This document shows, piece after piece, positions 1 to 8,349 of a stretch of DNA of 64,000 nt. The notes under the pieces are model-generated. The model did no database searches. It saw only the letters and a program-made list of their open reading frames with translations, and was not told the DNA's origin. Where the stretch lies: the NCBI RefSeq assembly GCF_000024205.1, contig NC_013216.1, forward strand, positions 3,348,001 to 3,412,000, read 5' to 3'. The translations under genes and the position numbers were made by a program. The first letter of the stretch is position 1, and each line of letters begins with the position of its first letter. Source of the DNA: Desulfofarcimen acetoxidans DSM 771 (GTDB lineage Bacteria; Bacillota; Desulfotomaculia; Desulfotomaculales; Desulfofarciminaceae).

Positions 1-82
1 GTTGTAGTCCAGTTCCTTCCGACACTTGAGTGCCGTCTGTGCCGCCAGCGGTTGGGGTTGTGTAAACGTGAATGCAAGCCAT
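1..82 (-). CDS. 5' end of an unrecognised protein, cut by the window edge
   Basis: The minus strand has an ATG at 82-80 preceded by a good Shine-Dalgarno (AGGGAGGA, about 10 nt upstream) and an open frame to the window edge. The visible N-terminus reads MACIHVYTTPTAGGTDGTQV and continues for 27 codons. The short Thr/Gly-rich start resembles, from memory, small structural proteins of phages and phage-like elements, but this is not a firm assignment. It lies beside a serine recombinase locus, so it could belong to the same integrated element. Only a start site and an open frame are supported. Confidence 0.45.
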   Translation of the reverse strand, partial: MACIHVYTTPTAGGTDGTQVSEGTGLQ

Positions 83-182
83 AATTAATAAATCCTCCCT
101 AAAATTATAATAAGGACAGATAAACTGTCCCTACTCTAAAGGTTAGGTGTTCAGTGTATTTATAAGTTATTTTGAAACGTAA

Positions 183-209
183 AAAACCGAGGGTTAATCG
201 CCCCCGGCT
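183..209 (-). terminator. Rho-independent terminator, minus strand
   Basis: Read on the minus strand, CCGGGGG and CCCTCGG pair (one G-T pair) around a 7-nt loop and are followed by six T residues. It would end minus-strand transcription coming from the 556-1551 gene before the partial gene at the window edge. Confidence 0.7.
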
Positions 210-555
210 TGGCTTTTTCTTTATGTATTCGTAGCTTCACAAGTTCCTGTAGATAAGCCGCATGACTCGGCTCAACAAGTATCTTCGGGTGTTTCGGTTA
301 TAAAGCCATCGAATCTAGTCTTAGTTAAAATTGTTATCGGAGCCAATACTGTAAATACAAGGCATCACCCTTTCTATCCTCCCCGGATAAATATCGTCCA
401 TAGGTAGGCTCCAGAAGTTCAGTTTCCATCCCTCCTGCAAATCTAGCCACAAGGCTCTGGTTTTACTCTGGCAAGTCTGTCTCCTGCTGAACACCCCAGC
501 CTCTTCGCTGGACATACAACCATCCCCTGACATTCGGGGATATGTTGAGGAAGTT
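210..555. other. Intergenic stretch without a supportable gene
   Basis: A 70-codon open frame (321-533, minus) starts at an ATG without a ribosome-binding site, and its product matches nothing I recognise. A second short minus-strand open frame at about 190-300 also lacks a start codon. These may be debris of a lost gene. I see no RNA gene. Confidence 0.4.
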
Positions 556-1551
556 TTAATTAATGTTCATGAGAATGTTTTCAATAAATATATCTCCAGT
601 CTTGTAATCAAAACAGTAACAATATTTTTTACCGTCTTGCTCTGCTATCACAAACCAATCTATATGATTTATGCTATAAGGAGCAATGTAAATTTTTTGA
701 ACATTTTCATGATTAATGCCTTTTTCCGCTAGTTTAGAATATACCATTTCTTTAGAGACTCCATCATCTGTGAGAACATAGCCAGTAAGAGATATTCTTC
801 CACCATACGGACTCTTTGTCAACCATACGGCTTTTTCCCGGCCCGAATCATCATTTCCAACAACCATCGTGTCAGTGGGTCCATATTCAACAAAACGAGT
901 AGGTGTAAATTGCACATCTTTTATAGTCTTTAAAAGGTTCTGCTTTAAAACATATGTTTTTGCTTCCTCTGGAGGGCATATTCCTTGTTCCCCAGCCACT
1001 TCATGATAAAATTTATAGTAGTTGTTGTTATCCGTATTCCCTGATTGATTTTGCTCATTATCTGTCTCTACAGGTTGATCTAATTTCATAAAATCCCCTT
1101 CAGAAATATAAACGGTCCGGCTCTTTTCATCCCAAGAAACTTGTGTGCCCAGGCCTTCTGCGAGAAAACGTAAGGATACCATCGTTCGACCATTGACAAG
1201 GATAGGTGGTTGTTCCAGAGTAAATATTATGTCGGGTTCTTTGAAACCCACATCTGAATCAATATTTAAACCAATTACTATATTTCCTTTTTGCACTGTC
1301 ACCATTTGAATTCCCTGATCCCATTTAACGATAGCGCCAAGCGATTCGGTTATTTTACGCAAAGGAACTAAAATTCTGTCTTTAACTAAAAGTGGTTCTT
1401 GATCGAAGGTCAATTGCTTACCATTTATAAGAACTCTAACATCCGTAGGGCTACAATTCAGGTTATCTGTAGAGTCCGTATAGGCTGAAACCATCGTTGA
1501 GGATAATACAATAATTGATAACAAAGAAACAGTAATCAAGAACCTTTTCAC
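556..1551 (-). CDS. Secreted protein with copper-amine-oxidase-N (stalk) domain
   Basis: 331 aa. A typical Sec signal peptide is seen (MKRF start, hydrophobic stretch to about residue 22, cleavage near VSA-YT). Residues about 37-150 carry the repeated pattern VLINGKQLTF...VPLRKITESLGA..WD and VNGRTMVSLRFLAEGLGTQVSWD, which is the hallmark of the copper amine oxidase N-terminal-like domain (PF07833). This domain is common in surface proteins of Peptococcaceae and does not imply oxidase activity. The remaining 170 residues form an unrecognised extracellular domain after an Asn/Gln-rich linker at about 160-180. It is expected to be exported or wall-associated; the substrate is unknown. A bidirectional terminator lies on its upstream side at 1627-1671, so it is a single-gene unit. 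Confidence 0.8.
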   Translation of the reverse strand: MKRFLITVSLLSIIVLSSTMVSAYTDSTDNLNCSPTDVRVLINGKQLTFDQEPLLVKDRILVPLRKITESLGAIVKWDQGIQMVTVQKGNIVIGLNIDSDVGFKEPDIIFTLEQPPILVNGRTMVSLRFLAEGLGTQVSWDEKSRTVYISEGDFMKLDQPVETDNEQNQSGNTDNNNYYKFYHEVAGEQGICPPEEAKTYVLKQNLLKTIKDVQFTPTRFVEYGPTDTMVVGNDDSGREKAVWLTKSPYGGRISLTGYVLTDDGVSKEMVYSKLAEKGINHENVQKIYIAPYSINHIDWFVIAEQDGKKYCYCFDYKTGDIFIENILMNIN

Positions 1552-1626
1552 GTCATAACTTCCTTTCTTTTTTGTTATGTAAAGCTGAGTGGTTATTCAT
1601 TTCGTGATATCCTTATCCTATATTTG

Positions 1627-1671
1627 AAAAACTCCTTAGAGATTTGAGAAAGAATATCTAAGGAGTTTTTT
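1627..1671. terminator. Bidirectional hairpin terminator
   Basis: AAAACTCCTTAGA and TCTAAGGAGTTTT form a perfect stem around a 16-nt loop, with A/T runs on both sides, so it can work in either direction. It separates the stalk-domain gene from the peptidase remnant at 1979-2356. Confidence 0.75.
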
Positions 1672-1978
1672 CTTACAGGTACAGGATTTTTTACTATTTT
1701 CTTTGTTTTCAAGCTGTACTTGTTACCTGACAAACCTATGGTTTTGTTAGTACATCAATAATGGTATTTGGTAAATTAAAATTAGAAACCAAATATCTAA
1801 AAAATCCAACTATTGAAAAACTATTGTCTTGACAAAGAGGTCCACCGTGGAGCTTGTCCTAATTGGGAGGACTATATATAGTAACTAAATTACCAAGTTA
1901 ATAGCCCACCCAATTAAGAATCACCGCAGACCTAAGACATATCCAAATAAATCTATTATTTTACATATTTTAGATGGG
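1672..1978. other. AT-rich intergenic stretch, nothing seen
   Basis: No open frame with a ribosome-binding site, no tRNA-like fold and no convincing promoter was found here. Confidence 0.5.
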
Positions 1979-2356
1979 TTACCTTGGCGAAAATTGTGCA
2001 AACAGTATATAATCATAATTGCGTCCATAGGCTACGTACACGGTCATTGCCGTATTCCACCACTTATCATGAATCTCCATATACTGGTGACCAACAGATG
2101 AACCGTTGTAGGAAAACTCTCTCCAACCTACACCTGTAACAACGTGAGCTTTATTTGGATCCCCATCACAATAATACGTTTGTCCTCTTAAATAAATAAT
2201 ATTGGGGCCGTAATTATTTATTCCTGTTTTGTATCCACTCCATGAAGAATCGAGTGTAAAACCCCCTGCGGTGCTAACACCACGTGAAAGGGCAAAGGAT
2301 TGCATACCAGCTGCGATATTGAAAGTATTTGTGCCACCGGTATTACTATCACCTCC
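1979..2356 (-). pseudogene. C-terminal remnant of a C39-like (YvpB-type) peptidase
   Basis: The frame is open from about 2356 but its first ATG is only at 2305. Codons upstream of that ATG (DSNTGGTNTFNIAAG) read like protein interior rather than leader. The product contains AHVVTGVGW, the His-containing segment of C39-like papain-fold peptidases, and YMEIHDKWWNT, the Asn/Asp-containing segment. The N-terminal part that would carry the signal peptide and catalytic Cys is missing; a stop and AT-rich sequence lie immediately upstream. I therefore call it a truncated secreted peptidase. Family assignment is from motif memory. Confidence 0.6.
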
Positions 2357-2924
2357 TTAACTTAATATAATAGGATATAAACCATGTAAAATTTCTAAAA
2401 TAACCCTATTCAACCAATATATTAATTAAAAGACTATTAACAGAATACATCCACGTTAACATATGATAAGATGAATCATTATATTAAAATTATGCCTTAT
2501 CACTTATACAAGAAATAATTTCCCGAAACTTTTCTGGACAGTAACACTTAATACCTTTCTTGTAACTGCAAGTGCGTTTGGCACAGCATCACAAACAAAG
2601 CATTAAACTAACTAACCACTATTTATATATATTTATAAGCCGTTAGTTTAATTATTTAATATTTATTTTGAGTTGTAAATATTTGGACGTTGACCCAAGT
2701 AAAAATTTATCATAATTTGTTTCATTTTGCAATAGGAGATACTAGGAGATATTGTCTACAAAACCTATTTATTTGTCATAAAATAGATGTCTCTAATACA
2801 TATAGTAAAAGCCGAGGAAAATATCTCCTCCGACTTTTCTCATACTTAATTATATTATATGCTTTGCTGGCAAATCATATAGACAGTGATATTGTGCTCC
2901 TCAGTAGTCTATGTTGACCTTATA
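2357..2924. other. AT-rich intergenic stretch, no gene supported
   Basis: A 75-codon plus-strand open frame (2690-2917) has no ribosome-binding site and no recognisable product, so I do not call it. Nothing else is visible in this roughly 570-bp stretch. Confidence 0.5.
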
Positions 2925-3845
2925 CTATGCTGTGTTATCGGATTGCTTCTTAACAGTATTTTGCTGCCGCTGAGACTTAGACTTGGCTGATATATTTTTA
3001 GCTTTGCTTAATTCCACTTCCAGTACGGCCCTTTCTTCCCTAGCCAAAGCCAGTGCCTCACGAAGCCGACCTATCTCATCCATCGCCTCACGCTGTGCCG
3101 CCAAAACTGCCTTCTCCTTATCTATCTCGGCCCTCTCAGCAGCCCGGCTTAAAGCCTCCGGCATCTGTGAATCCTTGCGTTCTATTTCGGCCTGTAGTTG
3201 GTTAACATGTTGCTGTAAAGCGTTTACCTCAAGCTGGTGTTGGGCAATCAACTGCTCACGCTGTTGAACGGCCTGCTCAAGCTCGCGCTTATATTCGGTG
3301 GCATGCTCAGCCGAGTCTTTTAACTCACTTGCCTTAGCTTCGGCGTCAGCAGCGGTTTTTTCAGCCAGTGATGCCAGCCGGTTAGCTTGGTCGCGATCAT
3401 CTATAGCTTTTAATACGGCCTGCTTTAACTCGTGCATTTCATCCGATATTTGCGTTTTATAGGCTGCCGACTCGTTGACAGCAGCTTCTGCTCTGGCGTT
3501 GGCCTCCTCTATCGCCCTGGCCGCCCGTTCCTGAGCTTCGTGAACCGCTGCTTTGGCCTGTGTAGCTTCATCTTGAGCCTGAGTAATTTTTAGGGTATCA
3601 ATTTCCTGGCGGTCTTGACCAGCCCTGTACATAGCTATATACATTTCCTCAATACGGCTAAGGAAATGTCGGAGTTGCTTCAGCTCTCTAACCTGTACGG
3701 TACTCTCGTGCATCTTAGCCGCTTCATATGTCGATATTAAGCGACCTACAAATTCCTTTGCAGTAGTATTGGACTGCTCTATTAGAGCGGTCAGTTTATC
3801 CTTAACCTCAGTTTCTAATCTAACAGAAAAAGGCTGGTCAGCCAT
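2925..3845 (-). CDS. RHH-like DNA-binding protein with long coiled coil
   Basis: 306 aa from the ATG at 3845 (MADQPFSVRL). An upstream GTG at 3857 would overlap the Shine-Dalgarno AAGGGG and is less likely. Residues about 5-45 (FSVRLETEVKDKLTAL...TTAKEFVGRLI) have the strand-helix-helix pattern of ribbon-helix-helix repressors. Residues about 60-285 are an almost unbroken Ala/Glu/Lys/Gln-rich coiled coil, and the tail is basic. The architecture recalls KfrA-type DNA-binding/coiled-coil proteins of mobile elements. A 34-bp palindrome lies 25 bp upstream of the start (3870-3903), so autoregulation is likely. It neighbours the serine recombinase and may be that element's regulator or partition-like protein. 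The function is inferred. Confidence 0.65.
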   Translation of the reverse strand: MADQPFSVRLETEVKDKLTALIEQSNTTAKEFVGRLISTYEAAKMHESTVQVRELKQLRHFLSRIEEMYIAMYRAGQDRQEIDTLKITQAQDEATQAKAAVHEAQERAARAIEEANARAEAAVNESAAYKTQISDEMHELKQAVLKAIDDRDQANRLASLAEKTAADAEAKASELKDSAEHATEYKRELEQAVQQREQLIAQHQLEVNALQQHVNQLQAEIERKDSQMPEALSRAAERAEIDKEKAVLAAQREAMDEIGRLREALALAREERAVLEVELSKAKNISAKSKSQRQQNTVKKQSDNTA

Positions 3846-3869
3846 GTAAACAAACACCCCTTGATTTTA

Positions 3870-3903
3870 TTGATGTATACATATGTAATTATGTATACAT
3901 CAA
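3870..3903. promoter_or_regulatory. Operator-like perfect palindrome upstream of RHH gene
   Basis: Two 14-bp arms, TTGATGTATACATA and its exact reverse complement, are separated by 6 bp. The site lies just upstream of the RHH-domain gene. RHH repressors bind such symmetric operators as paired dimers, so this is the obvious candidate site for autoregulation. Confidence 0.7.
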
Positions 3904-4033
3904 GTATGCAGTAAAGACATATTACCTAATTTAACCATAATATCATTATAGCCGATACTAATATCTAATATTCAAAAAACCAAAGCCCCAAATTACCTAT
4001 GGCCTTCGCTAACGTTAAATCTATATCAATAAA

Positions 4034-5632
4034 TTATCCACTTATGGTGGCTCCATAATCAGGTGATTGGACTAACATTCCAAAATCTTTTTGTACTTTA
4101 TACTTAATTTGCAATCCTCCGCTTGAAGTTAGCAGAATTTTATCTAATACACTTAAGGCCAAATACCGCTTCTCCTCGTTAGTCACATTAGGATTAGCCA
4201 TAATTCCTCTCCATCCTTGCATAAACTTATATACCTGCACGACATCATCTTTTTCTAGGTCTGTCTTTGGCGGGTTATTGTGTAATTGTTTTAATTGCTG
4301 CTCACTCTGAATCAATTCCTGTTCATATTCCTCTACCCTTTTCTCTAAGCGTCGTCTGATTACCTCACTCTTTGTTGCCTGATAGTCATCCACGTTTTGC
4401 TCTATTTTATCGGATAATTCTTTTATACGATTTTCTAAATTTTTTATTTCAACCAAATAATCCCTAGCAGCTTCCTTCGCTGATTTTAACGCCTCCAGAT
4501 AAAGCTCCTCAACATTCATTCCATTTATATCATCTGCCACATGCCATATTATAGCTTTCTCCACATATTTCCTATTGTGTTTTTTCTGCTTACAGCTATT
4601 ATGCTTTTCCCATCGTCCTTCACATTTATAGTGATAGTATTCATAAATACTCTCCGAACCGTCTTCTTTAATATATCTAGATGTCTTATATGTAGGAATC
4701 ATTCTCTCGCCACAGTGCGCACAAAAAAGAATATCCTTAAATAAAAATGTTGTATTAAAATATTTATGAGGCAATTTGCGATTTAACTTATTTTGATATA
4801 TATTGTTAGCCTCGTCCCATTCTTCCTTCGTAAATATAGCATCTATAGACGGGCACTCGTACCACTGACCACCCCAATCCTGAATTCCCATATAAACGGG
4901 TTTAGTAACTATGGAAGTTACCACACCTTCATACCAAAAATCCCTTGGCTTCTTTTTCGTAGTACTTTTGTGCCATACTGCCGGACTAACATAAGGAATT
5001 TTCAATTCGTTATTTAATATATGTGATATTTTACCGGCACCTAAACCGCTGATATACATTTCCCGAATCTTTCGACACACCTCTGCTTGCTCCGGTATCT
5101 GCTCAACTCTCTTAGTGTTAGGGTTATACATATATCCATATGGTGGTCTGCCACATCGCCATTCACCTTTTTTAACAGATTCTAAAACGTTAGCCCTCAC
5201 CCGTTGAGCAGTTGTCATACTCTCAAACTTCGCCAGCAACGGCATCAAGCCGTTCATTAGCTCTTCAGAAGGTGAGGCATGCTCCCAAGGCAACTCCCCT
5301 TGACAAGTAAAATATACCTTTACACCAGCTTTATCAAATATTTTCCTAATAAAATAGTAATCTTCAGGATCACGTATAATTCGGTCACGTTTAAAGGCTA
5401 CAATATTTTTAACCTTTCCTTTCGCGACATCTTCTAATAATTCCACCATAACCGGACGTTGCACTATCCGTTTTTTGTATGCTGACACACCGTCTTCCAA
5501 GTATTCTTTATAGAGTTTGCCTTCATTCTTTTCAATTAATTCAAGGTTAAGACTACGTTGTGTTTCGTAACTTTCACCTTCTTCAAACTGCTCATCAGTA
5601 GACACCCTGCTCAGGCTCGCCCAATCTCTCAT
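4034..5632 (-). CDS. Large serine recombinase (integrase)
   Basis: 532 aa from the ATG at 5632, which has GAGGGG 9 nt upstream; the longer frame to 5686 lacks a ribosome-binding site. The N-terminal resolvase domain shows SRVSTDEQ, with S11 as the predicted nucleophile, and AFKRDRIIRDPEDY with the active-site Arg/Asp region. A recombinase domain follows (CGRPPYGY, then KISHILNN). A zinc ribbon is seen at about residues 315-370 (LFCAHCGERM and a later Cys pair) and a coiled coil at about 390-460. This is the full architecture of large serine integrases, which catalyse unidirectional attP x attB recombination. It reads away from the truncated tepA at 5709-6011, which is probably the integration site. 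It appears intact. Confidence 0.92.
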   Translation of the reverse strand: MRDWASLSRVSTDEQFEEGESYETQRSLNLELIEKNEGKLYKEYLEDGVSAYKKRIVQRPVMVELLEDVAKGKVKNIVAFKRDRIIRDPEDYYFIRKIFDKAGVKVYFTCQGELPWEHASPSEELMNGLMPLLAKFESMTTAQRVRANVLESVKKGEWRCGRPPYGYMYNPNTKRVEQIPEQAEVCRKIREMYISGLGAGKISHILNNELKIPYVSPAVWHKSTTKKKPRDFWYEGVVTSIVTKPVYMGIQDWGGQWYECPSIDAIFTKEEWDEANNIYQNKLNRKLPHKYFNTTFLFKDILFCAHCGERMIPTYKTSRYIKEDGSESIYEYYHYKCEGRWEKHNSCKQKKHNRKYVEKAIIWHVADDINGMNVEELYLEALKSAKEAARDYLVEIKNLENRIKELSDKIEQNVDDYQATKSEVIRRRLEKRVEEYEQELIQSEQQLKQLHNNPPKTDLEKDDVVQVYKFMQGWRGIMANPNVTNEEKRYLALSVLDKILLTSSGGLQIKYKVQKDFGMLVQSPDYGATISG

Positions 5633-5708
5633 AATACAATTCCCCTCTTTCTGTCTGCGAAAAATCTGTCTGGGAACCCTTTTCACATCTACATCTTATT
5701 TATTTTGG

Positions 5709-6011
5709 TCAATAAAAGCAAACTGGGGTTTTTCTTATTTTACCCAAAGATAGTTGGCCTTCTACCTGACCGACAATTGTCAAACAGTGAATATTGGACT
5801 TAACTTCCGGCACATCAGTAGCGCCTAATTCTTTGACATTATTGACTGTATCCTTGGATCTGCCCTGCACCCTCTTACCCTTTTTACCCGGTTCCTGCTC
5901 TCCCGGGTTTTGATCCGGGTCTTCCCCCGGAGGAACTGGTTCAATCCCTGGTTGACCAGGAGTATAAGGAAACAGTCCTGGATTTTGGGCTATAATTTTT
6001 TTATAAGACAT
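5709..6011 (-). pseudogene. tepA: 5' stump of tepA (ClpP-like translocation-enhancing protease)
   Basis: 100 codons from a good start (AAGGAGCGGATGAA then ATG). A Pro/Glu-rich N-terminus is followed by ELGATDVPEVKSNIHCLTIV and GQVEG, which matches the conserved opening of TepA/YmfB ClpP-fold proteases (IHCLTIIGQIEG). After GQVEGQ the frame changes to an unrelated 14-residue tail (LSLGKIRKTPVCFY) and stops, so the catalytic Ser/His/Asp region is gone. The break is at about 5750-5757, about 120 bp from the serine recombinase start. This fits insertion of the recombinase-bearing element into tepA. In related genomes tepA follows RNase J/dapA, as it does here once the insertions are removed. The 3' half is not in the window. 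Confidence 0.8.
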
Positions 6012-6155
6012 TTCATCCGCTCCTTAAATGAAATAAGCAACTATGTTAATTACAAATATATTTTCCTAAACGAAATAAAAAATACACAGGATGAAATCTG
6101 CTCGACAAAGGATAATCAGACTAGTGCACCGTGGCTGAATTATGCAACCAGTAAT

Positions 6156-6731
6156 TTAAGCTTTAAGTAACTTTCCTTCGTATGTCCAACGAAAAGGTTT
6201 GGCTAAATAATGCGCCCCGAAGATGCTTTTTGCCAAGCTACCGGTTTTGAACAAAGTGAAACACAAAAGCACCGTGTACCCGATGTAACTCCAAATTGCA
6301 CCAATGGGGTCGCCGCCTATGGCGATATTCTGGACAAGCACGGCATAAATCGCCACGCACACCAGCATGAGAATTCCCTGAAAAGCCACAGCCAACAGGG
6401 ATTTGAAATAGTTGTGTCCCATGTGGCCGATCTCCCGGTTTACCACTGTGGCAAAGGGGATGGGAGCCAAACTGGTGAGCAAATATATCTCAATCATCCT
6501 TCCGAAAACCGCGATATTCAGGGCCAGCACGATTACTTGTATCAGGAAAGATTGGAGCCATAAGCCGAGCAGTGGGCCTATGTCCATTGCCGCCAGGGTG
6601 GTTCCCACTTGAGTTGCAATCTCTCCGACCTGGTTGTTTACGTTGGCAAAAAGGCCGTTCAGGTTTCCCAGGATGCCGTCGATCAGCACGCCTTTTATCC
6701 AATCGTTTATCCAGTCGGTGAAAAAATCCAT
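6156..6731 (-). CDS. VirB6/TrbL-like conjugation membrane protein with internal deletion
   Basis: 191 aa. The N-terminus (MDFFTDWINDWI, then VGEIATQVGTT) and C-terminus (GRMIEIYLLTSLAPIPFAT through KTGSLAKSIF) match both ends of the TrbL/VirB6-type protein of Tn1549/CTn-like elements, which is about 290 aa. About 100 residues of the middle, with several membrane segments, are missing where VGTT joins directly to LAAMDIGPLLGLW. The frame is kept, so a shortened polytopic protein could be made but probably does not form a mating pore. It follows Maff2 by 11 bp, as in intact elements. The expected VirB4-like ATPase is absent. Confidence 0.75.
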   Translation of the reverse strand: MDFFTDWINDWIKGVLIDGILGNLNGLFANVNNQVGEIATQVGTTLAAMDIGPLLGLWLQSFLIQVIVLALNIAVFGRMIEIYLLTSLAPIPFATVVNREIGHMGHNYFKSLLAVAFQGILMLVCVAIYAVLVQNIAIGGDPIGAIWSYIGYTVLLCFTLFKTGSLAKSIFGAHYLAKPFRWTYEGKLLKA

Positions 6732-6742
6732 ATCGTCTTACC

Positions 6743-6943
6743 TTAAAACAGGCCCGAAAGCAGGGGAACAAGCGTTGTTCCCAAGAGGATAACGCCGCCC
6801 CCGGCCATAAGCTGCTTGATCCCCTGACTTTTGGCCGCGGGGTTGTCGGAACCGTACCCTTCCAGCAGGTTAATCACGCCCCACACGGCAAGGGCCACGA
6901 CAAGGGTTTGCAGAGTGTCAACAACAGAAGAAAAGAATTGCAT
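6743..6943 (-). CDS. Maff2-family small membrane protein of conjugative elements
   Basis: 66 aa from the ATG at 6943 (GGGAGGTAAATCGT just upstream); the longer frame to 7000 has no ribosome-binding site. It has two hydrophobic segments, VVALAVWGVINLLEGYG and GGGVILLGTTLVPLLSGLF. The phrase NPAAKSQGIKQLMAGGG is typical of the Maff2/VirB2-like family found between the coupling protein and VirB6 in Tn1549-type elements. Here the usual neighbour, the coupling protein, has been pushed 3.2 kb away by the ABC-3C cassette. Confidence 0.8.
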   Translation of the reverse strand: MQFFSSVVDTLQTLVVALAVWGVINLLEGYGSDNPAAKSQGIKQLMAGGGVILLGTTLVPLLSGLF

Positions 6944-7071
6944 ACGATTTACCTCCCATATAGTTTTGTTTTGAAATGAAAAAGCCGCCTGTTTCGGCAA
7001 TAGGGTATTTTGTGGTTAATTCCATTTACTAGTGTGGGCATAAACCATAAGAATTAGCTCCTTTTTCGTTG

Positions 7072-7099
7072 TTGGATTATGGTAAAAATATGATATAAT
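7072..7099 (+). promoter_or_regulatory. Promoter of the ABC-3C operon
   Basis: TTGGAT (7072-7077), a 16-bp spacer, then an extended -10 TGATATAAT ending at 7099. It is placed 65 bp before the SMEK-protein start. Confidence 0.6.
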
Positions 7100-7163
7100 C
7101 AAATTACAATTGGATACGATGCTCGTTTGGGCTTGTGACAAAAGCCGACCGGAGGAATCAACT

Positions 7164-8135
7164 ATGAATCGAAGCACTTATTTTAATTATATTGAAGAAA
7201 AGATTGAATTGTTGTCGCTTCGCATTAATAAGCGAGGCAAAATAAACTTATTAGATTTAAATATATATTCCGAAACCTTTTTTGCTGATATGATTAGTAT
7301 TCTTTTTAAGTGGAAGCTAAAAAACATTAATGCGTTTCAGCAAAATATGGAAGGAATTGATTTGATTGATGAGAGTAACGGATTAATTGCACAAGTTTCT
7401 TCAACCTGCACAAAGCAAAAGATAGAGGATTCACTCAAGAAGGAAATATTTAAAAAATATCCTGACTTTCGGTATAAGTTTGTAGCAATTGCAGGTAATG
7501 CCAACAAACTTAGAAGTTTGGCTTTTTCGAATCCACACAAAGTTGTTTTTTCTCCGCAGAATGACATTTTTGATATTAAGTCAATTTTGAATACTGTTCT
7601 AAATATGAATATTGATGAGCAACGCGATTTTTATGTTTTTATTAAAAAAGAGTTAGGGAATGAATTTGATGCAGTGAAATTTGACAGTAATTTGACCACA
7701 ATAATTCATATTCTATCAAAGGAAGATTTAACTAGAGTAAATGAATACCCTGAAATTAATATATATGAAATAGATAGGAAAATTGAGTTTAACGATCTAA
7801 CTTCTGTACGTTTGACAATCGATGAGTACAAAATATATTATGGAAAGTTAGATGAGAAATATAAAGAATTTGATAGACAAGGTGTAAACAAGAGCTTGTC
7901 TGTTTTTTTGATAATTAAGCAACAGTATGTTAAGCTGTCAAAAAATGCCTCGAGTTCTCATGATTTGTTTTTTTCAATCATTGATAGTGTAATAAAGATA
8001 ATAATGGAAAGTAAAAATTATACAGCGATTCCATATGAAGAACTAGAAATGTGTGCATCCATTCTCACTGTAGACGCATTTGTTCGATGCAAAATATTTA
8101 AGAATCCGGAGGGATATAATCATGTTGCTTCCTGA
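7164..8135 (+). CDS. SMEK-domain protein of an ABC-3C conflict system
   Basis: 323 aa from the ATG at 7164 (GGAGGAATCAACT before it); the longer frame from 7110 lacks a ribosome-binding site. Residues 1-110 (STYFNYIEEKIELL, ETFFADMISILF, NMEGIDLIDESNGLIAQVSS) match the SMEK domain, a restriction-endonuclease-like effector or sensor domain. The GIDL..D...AQVSS pattern recalls a nuclease-type core with acidic residues and Gln. The C-terminal part is the expected ABC-3C interacting region. The gene overlaps the next by 14 nt, so the three genes form one operon. The role, predicted anti-phage or anti-mobile-element defence, comes from published family analyses by Burroughs, Aravind and colleagues, recalled from memory. 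AT-rich compared with the surrounding conjugative genes. Confidence 0.75.
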   Translation: MNRSTYFNYIEEKIELLSLRINKRGKINLLDLNIYSETFFADMISILFKWKLKNINAFQQNMEGIDLIDESNGLIAQVSSTCTKQKIEDSLKKEIFKKYPDFRYKFVAIAGNANKLRSLAFSNPHKVVFSPQNDIFDIKSILNTVLNMNIDEQRDFYVFIKKELGNEFDAVKFDSNLTTIIHILSKEDLTRVNEYPEINIYEIDRKIEFNDLTSVRLTIDEYKIYYGKLDEKYKEFDRQGVNKSLSVFLIIKQQYVKLSKNASSSHDLFFSIIDSVIKIIMESKNYTAIPYEELEMCASILTVDAFVRCKIFKNPEGYNHVAS

Positions 8136-8349
8136 TAATATCCATCCGGAATTAAGTATTTATTACAATGGGGCATTAGTAATTAAAAAACTTAAAGAAC
8201 AGAATGGTCAATACATTCTTAGTCTGTACGAAAATATTAAAACCACAACGGATATGTCCTTTCCAACATTTATCTTATGCCTTGACTGGCTGTTTTTGAT
8301 TAATGTAGCTGAGGTGAATGAAAGCGGGCGTGTTGAGTTATGTATCTAA
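8122..8349 (+). CDS. ABC-3C middle component
   Basis: 75 aa from the ATG at 8122, preceded by GGAGGGATATAATC. It overlaps the SMEK gene by 14 nt and the ATPase gene by 10 nt. The compact sequence (LLPDNIHPELSIYYNGALVI, then FPTFILCLDWLFLINVAEV) fits the small winged-helix-like middle component that links effector and ATPase in ABC three-component systems. Assigned mainly by size, position and this pattern. Confidence 0.7.
   Translation: MLLPDNIHPELSIYYNGALVIKKLKEQNGQYILSLYENIKTTTDMSFPTFILCLDWLFLINVAEVNESGRVELCI

Noticed and set aside
321-533. 70-codon minus-strand open frame
   Set aside because: No ribosome-binding site, no recognisable product and no operon context.
2690-2917. 75-codon plus-strand open frame
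   Set aside because: No Shine-Dalgarno, AT-rich random-looking product.
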